From Chara braunii (taxonomy: Eukaryota; Streptophyta; Charophyceae; Charales; Characeae), in NCBI GenBank assembly GCA_003427395.1, contig BFEA01000389.1, forward strand, positions 1,519,238-1,558,633: DNA of 39,396 nt. The letters run 5' to 3'. Positions 29,717 to 39,335 of the stretch are shown in pieces (the first letter of the stretch is position 1; the number at the start of each line of letters is the position of its first letter). A program made the translations under genes and the position numbers. The notes under the pieces are model-generated. The model saw only the letters and a list, made by a program, of their open reading frames with translations. It ran no database searches and was not told where the DNA came from.

Positions 29717-31221
29717 TGTGTGTCCCATTTTGAATTCAACGCGGGTTGAAAAATTCAACGCGCGTTGAATTCGCGTTAAACTCCCGTTCAAATGTGAGTT
29801 TGACACGAATTAACGGGGTCCGGGATGATTTTTTTCTTGGGCTAAACATTATCCAAAAAAAAAAAAGGAATGTAGTTTTTTTTTAGGACTACAACCCTGT
29901 ATTTTTATTTTTATTTTTTTATGCTTAAATCTATTTTAAAAAAATCAAAAACATAAACACACAATGAAAAAACAAAAACTAAAATGAAATAAGTGTTTTT
30001 GTTTTGGGTTTCACACAAATTTTTTAAGGGCTAAAACAAAAACAAAAAAAACAAATAAAAAATATAGGGTTGTAGATCTTTCAAAGATGTACAAGAATTT
30101 ATTTTTATTTTATTTTTTTGGAACTTCATGTATTTTTAAAAAAATCAGAACCATAAAAAACAAATTAAAAAAAGAAAAAAAAGACACACACACACACAAA
30201 ATTGGGCCTGTAGCAGGTTGCATGAGTCTGGCATCAGCTGGTTGAGGGAACCCAGGTCCTGGGCCGCCTGTGTGAATGTATGGAAAGCAGGTCCTTGGTT
30301 GGATACGGGTACTGGACCAAACAAAAGTCAAAGGCAGGTATGCAACCACCTCAGGCCCAAGGCGTGTTCTCGTTCGTGCTGCGCCTCAGGCTACCGGGGC
30401 CTACTGGACGCTTCCTGGGACTGAACACAGGCAGGCCACTTCGATATAGCAAATGGCCTGCCTCCACATTGGTCATTCGGGTGCTGACTGCATGCTGCGT
30501 AAGCGCTGCCGCGCTGTAGCTCGTGCCACTCACTCGCTCACGGGCGAGCAGGAAGGAGCAGGCATCCATAGGCGAGCTGCGCCGCTCTAAGCTGGGTGTG
30601 GCACAGGGTGGTCCTTGGGTGCAAGTGGAATCTGTGTGTTGGGGAAGGAGGTTCTGAGTAAGGCGAGACACACTCTCACGCGCAGGCACAGACACACTTA
30701 CACTTACACACACACACACTAACAAACACACACATACACATACACACTTACAAACACACACATACACAAACACACACATACACATACACACACACACTTA
30801 CAAACACACACATACACATACAAGCACAGACACACACACGCACACTAAGTCTTACAAACACACACAAACACACGCGCATACATTAATATTCGTGCACAGA
30901 CACACTCTCACGGTAGGCACACACATACACAGATACTTGCACACACAACACACCTACACACACATAATTGGGGCATTGGGGGTTGGAGGATGCAGGGGCG
31001 AATGGGAGGTGCCTCAGGGGTTTGGGGGGAATTTTTTTTATTTTTTTTTATTTTTTTTGGCTAGGGCCACGTGTTCCGGACCCCGCGCATCAATTCTGTT
31101 TTTTCGAAAAGCGAGGGAGCGGCCCATTTTCGCGTTCAATGCAAATTCAACGGGATTTTTTAAAATTTAACGGGACTCAACGGGAGTTTAATTCCCCCGT
31201 TCTGCGTTAAAAAGATACACA
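29717..31221. mobile_element. 1.5 kb non-autonomous DNA transposon (Mutator-like by duplication length)
   Basis: The ends TGTGTGTC and (complement) TGTGTATC are inverted. Imperfect inverted similarity continues inward through several TTCAACG/TTAACGGG motifs, including AAACTCCCGTT on the left and AACGGGAGTTT on the right. A 10-11 bp target duplication fits Mutator-like elements better than hAT (8 bp). The interior has A/T-rich parts (29820-30180), a moderately GC-rich stretch (30200-30650) and a CA microsatellite. No transposase is present. Confidence 0.82.
30680..30966. repeat. (CA)n-type microsatellite
   Basis: This is a long interrupted ACAC/ACATAC tract on the plus strand inside the 1.5 kb element. 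Frames across it on the minus strand (Cys/Val/Phe-rich) are artefacts. Confidence 0.95.
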
Positions 31222-31233
31222 GGTTGCAAGTGA

Positions 31234-33011
31234 CTAAAGCTCATCCTTTCCCGGGTCGTGATCCGGGTCAGGATCTTCATAGCAGAAGGATGCTGCCCGC
31301 GCAGTCCCCAAACTCACACAATCAGTCTCAACTAAAATAGATGCAGATTCACCTACCTGAGTAGATGAATGCGCATCATTGGGGGGAACTGCACTCCCCG
31401 GGTCTGTTTCAGTTTTTTTACTGTCTTGGGCCTGGCATGTAAGGGCAGTCCTTTAAAAAGTGTTGTCCCTCACATCTCAGGCAGACCACTCTCTCCTTCC
31501 TTCTTCTCCAGACTCCCTCCTAGATCTTGAGGTCATGCTGGGAGAGCATGGAGGGATTGAGAGGGCCAGCTAGCATCCGGACGTCTCTAGGCAGGTTAGG
31601 GCGTTGGGAAGAGGAAGGCCAACGTCCCTTTTCCTTCCCCTTTGCACTTGTTGAGGCTGTGGTGGGAGAAAACTTCTTTTGCTGCTGCAAAACTCCCAAA
31701 ACAGACTGAGTCAGCGCTGCTGCAGCATCTGTATCAGCAGCGGATCCAGTCCCAGCTGAAGGTGTATCAGCCTGGGAGTCTGAATCAGAAGTTGATGCAG
31801 ACCCTCGATGTGTAAAGGCTGCCTTTCCCTTTCTACCACCTCGAGGGAAGACACCTCTCCTCCTGTCAGAGGAGGGGGCCTGAACATGAAGCTTTGCCTC
31901 CATGTCCGGGGCTGCACGACCAAAGGACCTCCAGTCCGTATGCCCAGTGTTATATAAAGAAACAAAAAACTGCTCATGGGATGCCCTGCAGAAGTTAGTA
32001 AGTCATCTGCAGACATTACCAACCAGGTGTGGAAGTGAGTTGCTTGAACTCTGCAAACAAGGCCTGCAGGGTACCGCTGTAACGTTGCTGTCCCAGGCGA
32101 GCAATCCTGTCAGCAGCCTTGTGGGCCCGCTCCTTATCTGCAAAGCGGTCTTCCAGGGCCTGCAGAAGACTGTCCACCCCCAATCCCAAAGCCTAGTCCT
32201 CCATGGTTTGCTGCATACCACTGGAGGTAAAGGTAGCCCATTTCTGGGCAGGCCCCTCCAACAGCCCCAGAACCGTTACCACCTTGGTCTGTTCTGGGCA
32301 TATGAAGCCCCTCAAGTAGGCTCTAGTCCTTGCAGCCCAGTCCCCAACATCGGTCTTGGGGTCATCCCCCCTGAACTTGTTGGGAGCAGGGATCTTGGGA
32401 CCCCTCTGATCCCCTAAACCAACAGCATAAGTGGTTTTGGCTGTAAACTTTTGGGAAGGAGGTGGTGAAGGGAAAGAGTGGCGTGAAATAGAATGGGTGG
32501 AAGAGGGAGGAGAGGAAGGTTTCGGTTTAGCTGAGAGGACAGGAGACAGGGAAGCAATCAACTTGGCTGTTGTCAGCTGAGCAGTCAGATCCTGGATTGC
32601 TGTCAAGATCTTGGACAGCTGAGCTGCTAGATCATCCACCCTATGTTCCAGGCGACCTATACGGTCATCCCAGTTAGTGAAATAGGAACCGGTGGTTTTG
32701 TGCTCTAACATGGCCCATTCCGCCAGGTTCCTAGTGACCTGCGCACAACGCTCATCTGAGACAGCCTTGCCTAGCTGCTACAATAGATACTCCCTCCTGG
32801 AAGCATTTGTTGCAGCCTCTAGCTCGGTTGCCTCCTGTCTCTCTATCTCGTCAAGCAGGGCCTGTTCCTGCTCCAACCTTTCCTGAATTTCCTTCTTCCT
32901 GCGTTGAGTAGTAGTCAGAGGTGTAGTAGAGGTGGAGGGAGAAGGTTGTGCACCTTCCACCTTCATGACTATTTTCAGCTGTGGTTGTTGTTGAGCAGTC
33001 TAATCCGTCAT
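31234..33011 (-). pseudogene. Gypsy gag with zinc knuckle
   Basis: A likely start is the ATG at 33009-33011, with TAG at codon 4 (33000-33002). The next in-frame Met is at 32966 (MKVEGAQPSPSTS). A coiled-coil-like Glu/Gln/Lys/Leu-rich segment follows, then TAG at 32778-32780, another heptad-like stretch (RIGRLEHRVDDLAAQLSKIL) and the gag core (FRGDDPKTDVGDWAARTRAYL, LLEGPAQKWATF) up to TAG 32193-32195. After that, sense is kept but shifts frame at least twice (near 32030 and 31910). It then resumes at MEAKLHVQAPSSDRRRG and reaches TAG 31520-31522 and a Cys-His zinc knuckle (CLRCEGQHFLKDC, spacing C-x2-C-x3-H-x4-C). The tail runs to TAG 31234-31236, next to the inserted DNA element. Gag would package the element RNA. 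This copy cannot. Confidence 0.85.
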
Positions 33012-34513
33012 TTTTCTCTTTCAGAAACATGACAATAAACCAACAGCAGAGAGTATGCAGCGATATGCAGATCCCTTCAGGCACTCAGAAATCGCTGCCT
33101 ACTCATACACTGAAGTCAGGTGGGTGTGTGGGCAACACACAGTTTGGGGTTGGAACGGTTCTCTGGGGTCAATTGTCAGACAGATAGTAAGTCCAACAAA
33201 ATCAAGCATACGATTTCCTTTTACTGACCCTGAACCGCACTGGAGTTAGTAGAGCTAATCCACTACTCTTCCAGGGAACCACTAGATTTTTCGAGCCCAC
33301 TAGAAAACAAGGGTAATCAGTGAGAATGATAGAAGATAACAAGTAGAGATAAGAAAGGTCAAACAAGCAGAGCGATTCAGTGAGAGACCTTATATCCTGT
33401 CTCAGACTCAATCTTCAGCCCCGATGACTCTGGCGGCCATACCCTAAGGTATGGCGAAATCCAGTATTCACTGTTTCCAGTAAAATACTACAAATCTCAT
33501 CAAACGATTTTGAAATATTGCCTAATCTCGAATTGCGATTTACTGGGAGCTGACAAAACTGAATTCTGACGGCCATAATTGGAGTTATGACTGACCCTAA
33601 TTAGCACAGGCTATAAATAGATCAAGCGCAAAACTACAATTCACGGTATCACTACCTTTTCACTACAGAATTCATAGTCTGACCATCCACGATCAATCAC
33701 AATGCAGTCAGATAGTCACAAAACAATTTTGGATGAGAAAGAGTCAACATAGGGTTAGAAATGAGCAGAGGAAGATAGGGGAGAGATGGCTATGGATGTC
33801 ATGCAGTCTGCGATTTTCACATCAAGTCACTGACAGATAGATAGACCATAATTACTGACTGAATTGATCCTATCTGAATCGCTATACAGGTAGGTGCATG
33901 GAACGGACTTACTTTCAGAGTATCTTGTAGAACTTGGTGAAGGTCTGACTATGGCAGACTCAAACCCTTATCTCGCCAGTTCTTCCAGAAATTCTCCCTC
34001 ACTGTTCCACGCACAGAACCCTTCCAACTCAGGATCTTGATGCACTGCAAGCCTTTCAGTCAGATTCACTGAATCTTACCCTGTGGCACCCAAATTGCCA
34101 ACTGAAGAAAATCTCGCCACAGGTCCCCTCAGCCGCTGATGCTATAAATAGCCCCAGATGGGGTTATTTCCTCCTGTGATTGACACAGACTGTCAATCCC
34201 TATCAACGCTGCTCAGGGATGAAGCCGGTCAGTGATCCCTGATGTCCTCAGGGGTAATTCGCCACTCTGAGGTAATTCGATACACTGCCCTCAGGGTTGG
34301 CTATGGCGAATTGACCATGTTCTCCCCACTTCTAGATAAGCGCCCTGACAGGCTCAGTGCAAGCACTGAACTCCTGAATCCACCGTTTGAAGTCTTCTTC
34401 CCTGCTGACTCAGTACTGGGGAAGATGAATCGCCATGAAGCTCTCGCCAGTATGTTGCCAGATGAAGAAGATGCCCGTTGCACTCAACCCTCGGTGCTCC
34501 AATTCCAATCCCA
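33012..34513 (-). other. Untranslated leader of the gypsy element
   Basis: The 1.5 kb between primer site and gag has no substantial ORF in the sense direction and no recognisable domain on either strand. Leaders of this length occur in large plant gypsy elements. I saw no inverted-repeat insertion in it, though a decayed one could be missed. Confidence 0.6.
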
Positions 34514-34525
34514 GCTCCGATACCA
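34514..34525 (-). promoter_or_regulatory. Primer binding site, initiator Met-tRNA type
   Basis: On the minus strand, two bases inside the 5' LTR, lies TGGTATCGGAGC. The classical plant initiator-Met-tRNA primer site is TGGTATCAGAGC, so eleven of twelve bases match. Its position and 2-nt spacing are as expected for minus-strand strong-stop priming and fix the element orientation. Confidence 0.88.
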
Positions 34526-34527
34526 AT

Positions 34528-35613
34528 TGTTATGATCTTGGTTGTCTGTCGATTTTTACCGCAACTCACACACAGCCAGTCTCATATTCGCACATACATG
34601 CATAAGAGAAGGGGAAGAGGAGACAGAGTCCAAACTGCACACATATCAGAGTAAGCATCGGAATACAGCTATGCACAGATGGGGAGAAGACACACTGTGT
34701 TTCTCACTCTCTGACAAACTCCCAACAACCAGTCACAAAAAAGAACCTGTGAGGATAACAATTGGAATATACACTGATGATGAGCCAATTGAACCAAATT
34801 GTTACAGAGTTTGTTTCAGTAGCTCGCCACACTCAGAACTCCACACTCCACTCTCTACCCTACACCTAACTAGTAGCGCCACATGAAACCGGCCTCCCAC
34901 AGGCCGGCGCGAACCACCCAGATGAAGAACAGATCCTGCGATGAAGTCTTCAGTGCCGATAAACAACTCCGACGAAGAAACCGGCAGCTATGGCTGCTGC
35001 CACCCACATAGACTCAGTGAAAAGTCTCCGATCAGCCCAGCCAATCGCAGAAACCCACAGGGGTTGATGCGCAGGGGATGCCCCAGCTATGGCACGCCCT
35101 CAACAAGCTGGCTATGGCTGCTGTCCGCGGTGAGGTCTCAGGGTGCCNCCTGCAGACAATNGCCGCTCCAAACTTCCTTGGCTCCAAACGCTGTATCGCG
35201 AAAAATGAACTGCCAAAAGTCCNCAACCGATTTCCCTAAACTATTAATAGACTCTACTACTCTAGCCTAGACCTAGACCGGACTGACTGACCGACTGGTA
35301 CCGTTTCTGTTTCGGCCTCTCGGCCTCTACCGGACCCGGCTATAGGCTATAGGACCGTCTATCAGATTAGGCCCTTAGGGCCTGTCTGGCCTAGGGGTAG
35401 CCCGGTCCTGCTATAGGCAGTGCGGGTAGCTGTAGGAAACCCGAGGTACTACCCGCCTCATTTCCCATATTTACAGATATGCCCCTCATGGATTTTCCTC
35501 ACTGGTAGGTCTCTCAGTTAGCCCTCAGCCAAACAAAATTACGAATCCATCCCTACCGGTTAGTATACAGCCTCGCAGTCATTCCCGGCAGTCAGAATCA
35601 GCAAGTCATTGCA
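34528..35613 (-). repeat. 5' LTR of the gypsy element
   Basis: This is the counterpart of 18094-19180 with the same TG...CA ends. It contains three ambiguous bases (35148, 35161, 35223). Being the 5' LTR, it should hold the promoter reading leftwards, but I could not place a TATA box with confidence. Confidence 0.92.
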
Positions 35614-35617
35614 TAGC
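35614..35617. other. Target-site duplication TAGC (right copy)
   Basis: It matches 18090-18093. A foldback element starts on the next base. Confidence 0.7.
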
Positions 35618-35787
35618 GGTCATCAGGTCCCCGTGAGAGTATGCCCTCCGAGTTATTCTCAGTCAGCTGCAGTCACAGCTTTCCTGAGAAGCCCACAGAT
35701 TCCTCGAGGGTTATTCCACAGGCATTATCCTGCTAAGCTAAGCTGAGTAAAGCTGTAAGGGCATACACACAAGGGGACCTGATGACC
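35618..35787. mobile_element. 170-bp foldback MITE (family A)
   Basis: The first 30 bases, starting GGTCATCAGGTCCCC, match the reverse complement of the last 30 (35758-35787) with three mismatches. The interior has no ORF. Its left end directly touches the gypsy target duplication, so the gypsy integrated at or beside the edge of this element. Confidence 0.8.
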
Positions 35788-36044
35788 TTACTCCCCAAAA
35801 TTCAAGGCAGTTTTCGGGCCTGCTACCCAAATGCACTTTTTGGTGACCCTTTTCTCAGCAGTCTGCAGGCCGCAGGAGGACCCTTTTTGAGACCACGGGT
35901 GGTCCCAAATTACCTTTTTGATTTTTCCTTTCTCCGTGAGGCATTTCAAGAAAGAGACGTAGAAAGCTATGCTTGCGTAGGTCCCCTGTATAGCCTTAGG
36001 AGTAGTGGTGGGTCCTGAAAAGACAAAAAAATATGTTACTTGAC
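35788..36044. other. Spacer, no feature recognised
   Basis: A short unremarkable stretch between two foldback elements. The 78-codon plus-strand frame over it has no recognisable domain. Confidence 0.5.
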
Positions 36045-36195
36045 ATGGGGCCTCACTGCATTACTCTCCAAATGTGCAAAACGAGAGTGAATCCTCATCT
36101 AGAATATGGAAAGATACACCATCTAGAATATGGAAAGATACACCGCCATGATTTTTGTCTATTGTGCATTTCCAGAGTAGTGCAGCGAGGCCCAT
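36045..36195. mobile_element. 151-bp foldback MITE (family B)
   Basis: The left end ATGGGGCCTCACTGCATTAC and the complement of the right end (ATGGGCCTCGCTGCACTACT) pair over about 33 bases and run into AAATGTGCA. An internal 20-bp unit starting CATCTAGAATATGG is duplicated (about 36098-36142). The ends are related to those of the next two elements. Confidence 0.75.
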
Positions 36196-36318
36196 GGAAG
36201 AACCACCAGTTAAAATATGTGAGGTGAGAGAAGATATATATAACTGTCCTCTGATGAGGAGAAGACAAAACAAAAACAAAAAGAAATTGTGCACGAGGAA
36301 AACATCCGTAAGTGTTAG

Positions 36319-36786
36319 CGCCTCGCCGCACCACAGTCGAAATGCAAAAAAATTCGACGGCTGTCAGAAGAAATTCGACAGCCTCCATTCGACAGTTTGC
36401 CCCCCTTTAGCCACACAGGCTGTCAGAAGAAATTCGACAGCCTCCATTCGACAGTTTGCCCCCCTTTAGCCACACAGCACTGTCGAGTCCATGCACTTGT
36501 GAATGCACGATGGAAAACGACGAAAGCGCCAGAGGGTACGACAAGCACTAGTCCATCCCGACCTTACGGCCACTCACCGAATTTCGAAGAGAAGTCGGCG
36601 GCGCAGCAGAGGAGTGTCAAAAGCATCGGAGTCGCAGGCTGGGGATTCAACAACTTTCGACAGGAGGTGTCGAGAAGCATTCTCTGACAGCTGCCAATTT
36701 TTTTTCCCGTCTCCGACTTCGACAGCCTGTGTGGCGAAGAGGAAATGTCGAAAATCGCATTTTCGACAGTGGTGCGGGGAGGCCCT
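36319..36786. mobile_element. About 470-bp foldback element (family B)
   Basis: The left arm 36321-36345 (CCTCGCCGCACCAC then AGTCGAAATGC) matches the complement of 36757-36782 (CCTCCCCGCACCAC then TGTCGAAAATGC). The interior repeats the motif TTCGACAG/CTGTCGAA many times and contains a 59-bp tandem duplication. It has no domain-bearing ORF. Confidence 0.75.
36361..36478. repeat. 59-bp tandem duplication
   Basis: 36361-36419 and 36420-36478 are virtually identical (CTGTCAGAAGAAATTCGACA ... CCCCCCTTTAGCCACACAG). The lack of divergence suggests a recent slippage or replication event inside the foldback element. Confidence 0.92.
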
Positions 36787-36819
36787 TAGTTCAGTGTTGG
36801 GGAAAAAATAGAACTCTAT

Positions 36820-36952
36820 GGGTATTGCCACACCAATCTCGAAATGTGCAAAATGAGAATGAACCTCCTGCTAGAACATGGCCAGATGCACCCGCCACAT
36901 TTTTGTCTTTTGACTCTTTTCCACATTTCGAGAGTGGTGTAAGGCGAGACCC
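36820..36952. mobile_element. 133-bp foldback MITE (family B)
   Basis: The left arm 36820-36849 and the complement of the right arm 36921-36952 share GGGT-T-GCC, ACACCA-TCTCGAAATGTG. Its interior (TGTGCAAAATGAGAATGAA, then CTAGAACATGG and CATTTTTGTCT) matches the interior of the 36045-36195 element, so the two are copies of one family. Confidence 0.75.
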
Positions 36953-37015
36953 TATATATTTTTTGGGGTAAGCAGTGTGACTAAGCGCACTTCCTGGGAG
37001 GTGCAACAACTTGGT

Positions 37016-37088
37016 CACACGGGCACCTAAAGGAGCAACTAAATGGTACCAAACGTCCCAGATATTTGCTACTTTAGGTCCCCGTGTG
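37016..37088. mobile_element. Short foldback element related to family A
   Basis: The left arm CACACGGGCACCTAAAGGAGC and the complement of the right arm (CACACGGGGACCTAAAGTAGC) are inverted. The right side reads on as AGGTCCCCGTGTGCGGATGCC, resembling the end of the 35618-35787 element. Outer limits are uncertain. Confidence 0.6.
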
Positions 37089-37102
37089 CGGATGCCCTCA
37101 GT

Positions 37103-37180
37103 CATTTCCAGGTAGAATTGTGAGGTACCTGGCATACGCACAGCCAATCATTTCCAGGTAGAATGGTGAGGTACCTGGCC
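37103..37180. repeat. Two 30-bp direct repeats, each a CCAGGTA/TACCTGG hairpin
   Basis: CATTTCCAGGTAGAAT-GTGA followed by GGTACCTGGC occurs at 37103-37133 and 37149-37179 (46-bp step, one mismatch). Each copy pairs CCAGGTA with TACCTGG. Confidence 0.8.
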
Positions 37181-37231
37181 TCAAATATTATTGGCAATTT
37201 ATGAATCTGAAAAAAAAAATCGAAATTCAAA

Positions 37232-37662
37232 GTTTGACACTCCTTCAGGCGTCCTCGGGGCCCAAGAAGTTTCCTTGGGGATTTTCAAGGAGATTCCCGC
37301 CATCGTTCCACCTGTCCTCGGGGACGTCGCCCGAGGCCATTTCCTTCGAACGATGTCAGACAAGAAAAAAGAAAAGAAAAAAAAATCGAATGTGTTTGAG
37401 GCCTTCAGCCAATAGGGTGCCGCCACGATCCAGATTCTCGGTTGTAACGTCTCTCTACCCATGTGCCCGCTCCTCTCCGTGAAACGCGGATTCGTTTTGC
37501 CCAAGAGGTCCCTTGGGCAAAAGGAAGAAATGGCTGGGGAATCCTCGGAGCCCAAGGAATTTCCTTCGGAGTGTTTTCACTTTTTTATTTCCGACTGCAT
37601 CCCCGAGGGTAGGTGGAACGAACAATTCCTCAGGGACTTTAGGCGCCCGAGGAGTGTCGAAC
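37232..37662. mobile_element. 431-bp foldback element
   Basis: Left GTTTGACACTCCTTCAGGCG and the complement of the right end (GTTCGACACTCCTCGGGCGC) are inverted. Internally CGTTCCACCT-CCTCGGGG is also mirrored (about 37303-37322 versus 37602-37625). Many CCTCGGGG/CCCGAGG and CCAAG-AA-TTTCCTT segments repeat, so most of the element can fold back. It carries no ORF of note. Confidence 0.7.
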
Positions 37663-38996
37663 GAGCCCCTATTTCTTTGGGAGTTTTTCCCTTTCTGGGG
37701 TCGGGCTCCTCTAGCACATTTTGCTACGCTCGTACAGTGGTGTGTGACGCTGTTCTCGCATTTAAAAAATGGTTTTTCCATTTTTTTCTGATTTAAAAAC
37801 CTCGTTTTCCTCCGATCCTGTTTTTGCTGACCCTGAATTTTACTGCGCTCCGAGTTTGCCGAGCCTGGGTCCCACTCCATTTCTTTGTGGTACTCTCACG
37901 GGGAGAAAAAAAAAAAAAGGCAAAAAAAAAATAATAGAAAAGGAAACACTTCTCTAGCCGTGATTGCAGTTGTATGCATTCTTGGAAGTGGTAGTGTGAG
38001 TATGCTCTCAGTGTGGGCATCTCAGCCCCATGGCCAGGTTGTCAGATTCCAAAAACATACACAAAAAAAAAAAAAAAAACAGAAACACGTATTCGGCCAT
38101 GGAAATGGATGGATACGTTCCTCTAAGTGCCAGTGTGATGAGGGTTACAATCCTCTGAGGGATCAGATTCCAGAAACAGAAGGAAACAAAAAAAAGAAAC
38201 GGAAACACGCATTCGGGCGTGAAAATGGTTGGATACGTCAGGATTACAATCCTCTGAGGAAACACAGCCAGCGCAGATCACGGATACCGCCCTGCCTCGT
38301 TGGCAGGGAACTCATAATAAACAAACGAGAAATAAAAAAAGAAAACAACAAGTTTCCAAAATAAAAAAAGAAAACAACAAGGGCCAGGGTGGAAGAGGGG
38401 GAAGTCACAGCGCAGATACGACTGCTTTTCCAGCATGAGATCATGTGACAATGGCAGAGAGTTAAGGAAAACCTGAATCAGGTGCACAGCAAGGTAGACA
38501 TTAAAAAAATTATCTCCCGGTTTCGTTAAGACTGGCTGAGGGGGAAGAGGGAGGGCTGGGTCGCGAGTGTGAGCTGGACAGGAGACAGGCTGGACCAGCA
38601 GCAGAACGAAGGACATGGAAAGGGACAAGAGGGCGATTTGGAAAGAAACTATCAGCTTCTCTTTAAGGATTGGACAAGGGTGGATCCCAGAAAGCAGCTG
38701 AGACCTGCTCAGGATTTTGCTGATCCCTTTCCCCCTCACCCGCTGGCCCTGGAGGAATATCTAGGGGCCTAGGGACATTTGGAGTTGATGATGAATTCAG
38801 TGGGGGTTCTGAGTAGCTGTATAATAACCCTACAGCCGCAGCTTAATTCTAGCTGGCATCTATATCAGACCAGCCTATATCTGGTCACTTCATCTCACTC
38901 AGCCCACTCTATCTGAATGTGACCCAGAGAGGACTATTCTCAGACGGTTCTCAGATCCTTCAGAACTTTTCAGTTTTCTTATCAGATATTCAGATC
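37663..38996. other. Non-coding sequence with poly-A runs
   Basis: No recognisable gene. A-rich runs lie at 37907-37942, 38062-38079 and 38333-38380. A 67-codon plus-strand frame at 38569-38772 is somewhat protein-like but has no known domain, so I do not call it. Confidence 0.5.
38040..38275. repeat. Two-unit tandem repeat of about 120 bp
   Basis: Unit one (about 38040-38160) and unit two (about 38163-38262) share CAGATTCCARAAAC, an A-run, AACACG-ATTCGG, ATGGATACGT-like sequence and TTACAATCCTCTGAGG. They differ by substitutions and A-run length. Confidence 0.75.
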
Positions 38997-39062
38997 TTTC
39001 CTTTTTTCCCCTTTTTCCCCCTTTTTTTCTTTTTTCCCCTTTTCCTTTTTTTCCTTTTTACT
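38996..39062. repeat. Pyrimidine tract (T/C runs)
   Basis: Alternating runs of 4-7 T and 3-5 C, with nothing coding. Confidence 0.9.
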
Positions 39063-39241
39063 TCAGATTTTCTTCAGATCGCCTTTTAGACACTTCTTCA
39101 GACATTCTTAAAGGAAAGTGCGGTAGTGTGACCAGGAAGGTGGGCGGGGGAACAAACAGGGACCACTGGTGTCCCCCAGTAGCCCTGATGGGGCCCAGCC
39201 CTGGGTCTTGGCGTGGAAAGTACAGGATAGTTAGCGAAGGG

Positions 39242-39335
39242 ATGCTGGACCCGGTTTCCAGCATGCTATCCCATGATTCCTCATGATCCTTCTCTCCCAA
39301 AAATTTAAGGGACGCTGGACCCGGTTTCCAGCAGG
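39242..39335. repeat. Duplicated 20-bp hairpin motif GCTGGACCCGGTTTCCAGCA
   Basis: The motif occurs at about 39244-39263 and 39314-39333, 70 bp apart. Each copy is itself an imperfect palindrome (GCTGGA paired with TCCAGC). The rest of the window end (39063-39396) shows no gene. Confidence 0.85.

Larger units (their letters stand above)
18094..35613 (-). mobile_element. Ty3/gypsy chromovirus-like LTR retrotransposon carrying two nested insertions
   Basis: The element is bounded by two direct repeats of about 1087 bp that begin TG and end CA, flanked by TAGC. Read on the minus strand it has the 5' LTR (34528-35613), a primer site, leader, gag with a zinc knuckle, protease, reverse transcriptase, RNase H, integrase, a chromodomain-like C-terminus, a G-rich tract and the 3' LTR (18094-19180). 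Total length is 17.5 kb, of which about 8.5 kb is inserted DNA (21048-28074 and 29717-31221). The original was therefore about 9 kb. At least 13 in-frame stops and several frameshifts show it is non-autonomous. LTRs differ by roughly 7 percent over the stretch compared by eye. Confidence 0.9.

Noticed and set aside
30351-30797. 148-codon minus-strand frame
   Set aside because: Half of it is Cys/Val/Met-rich translation of the CA microsatellite.
35782-36018. 78-codon plus-strand frame between foldback elements
   Set aside because: It overlaps the end of a MITE and shows no domain, and chance openness is sufficient.
38569-38772. 67-codon plus-strand frame with plausible composition
   Set aside because: Short, without domain or context. 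Left uncalled.
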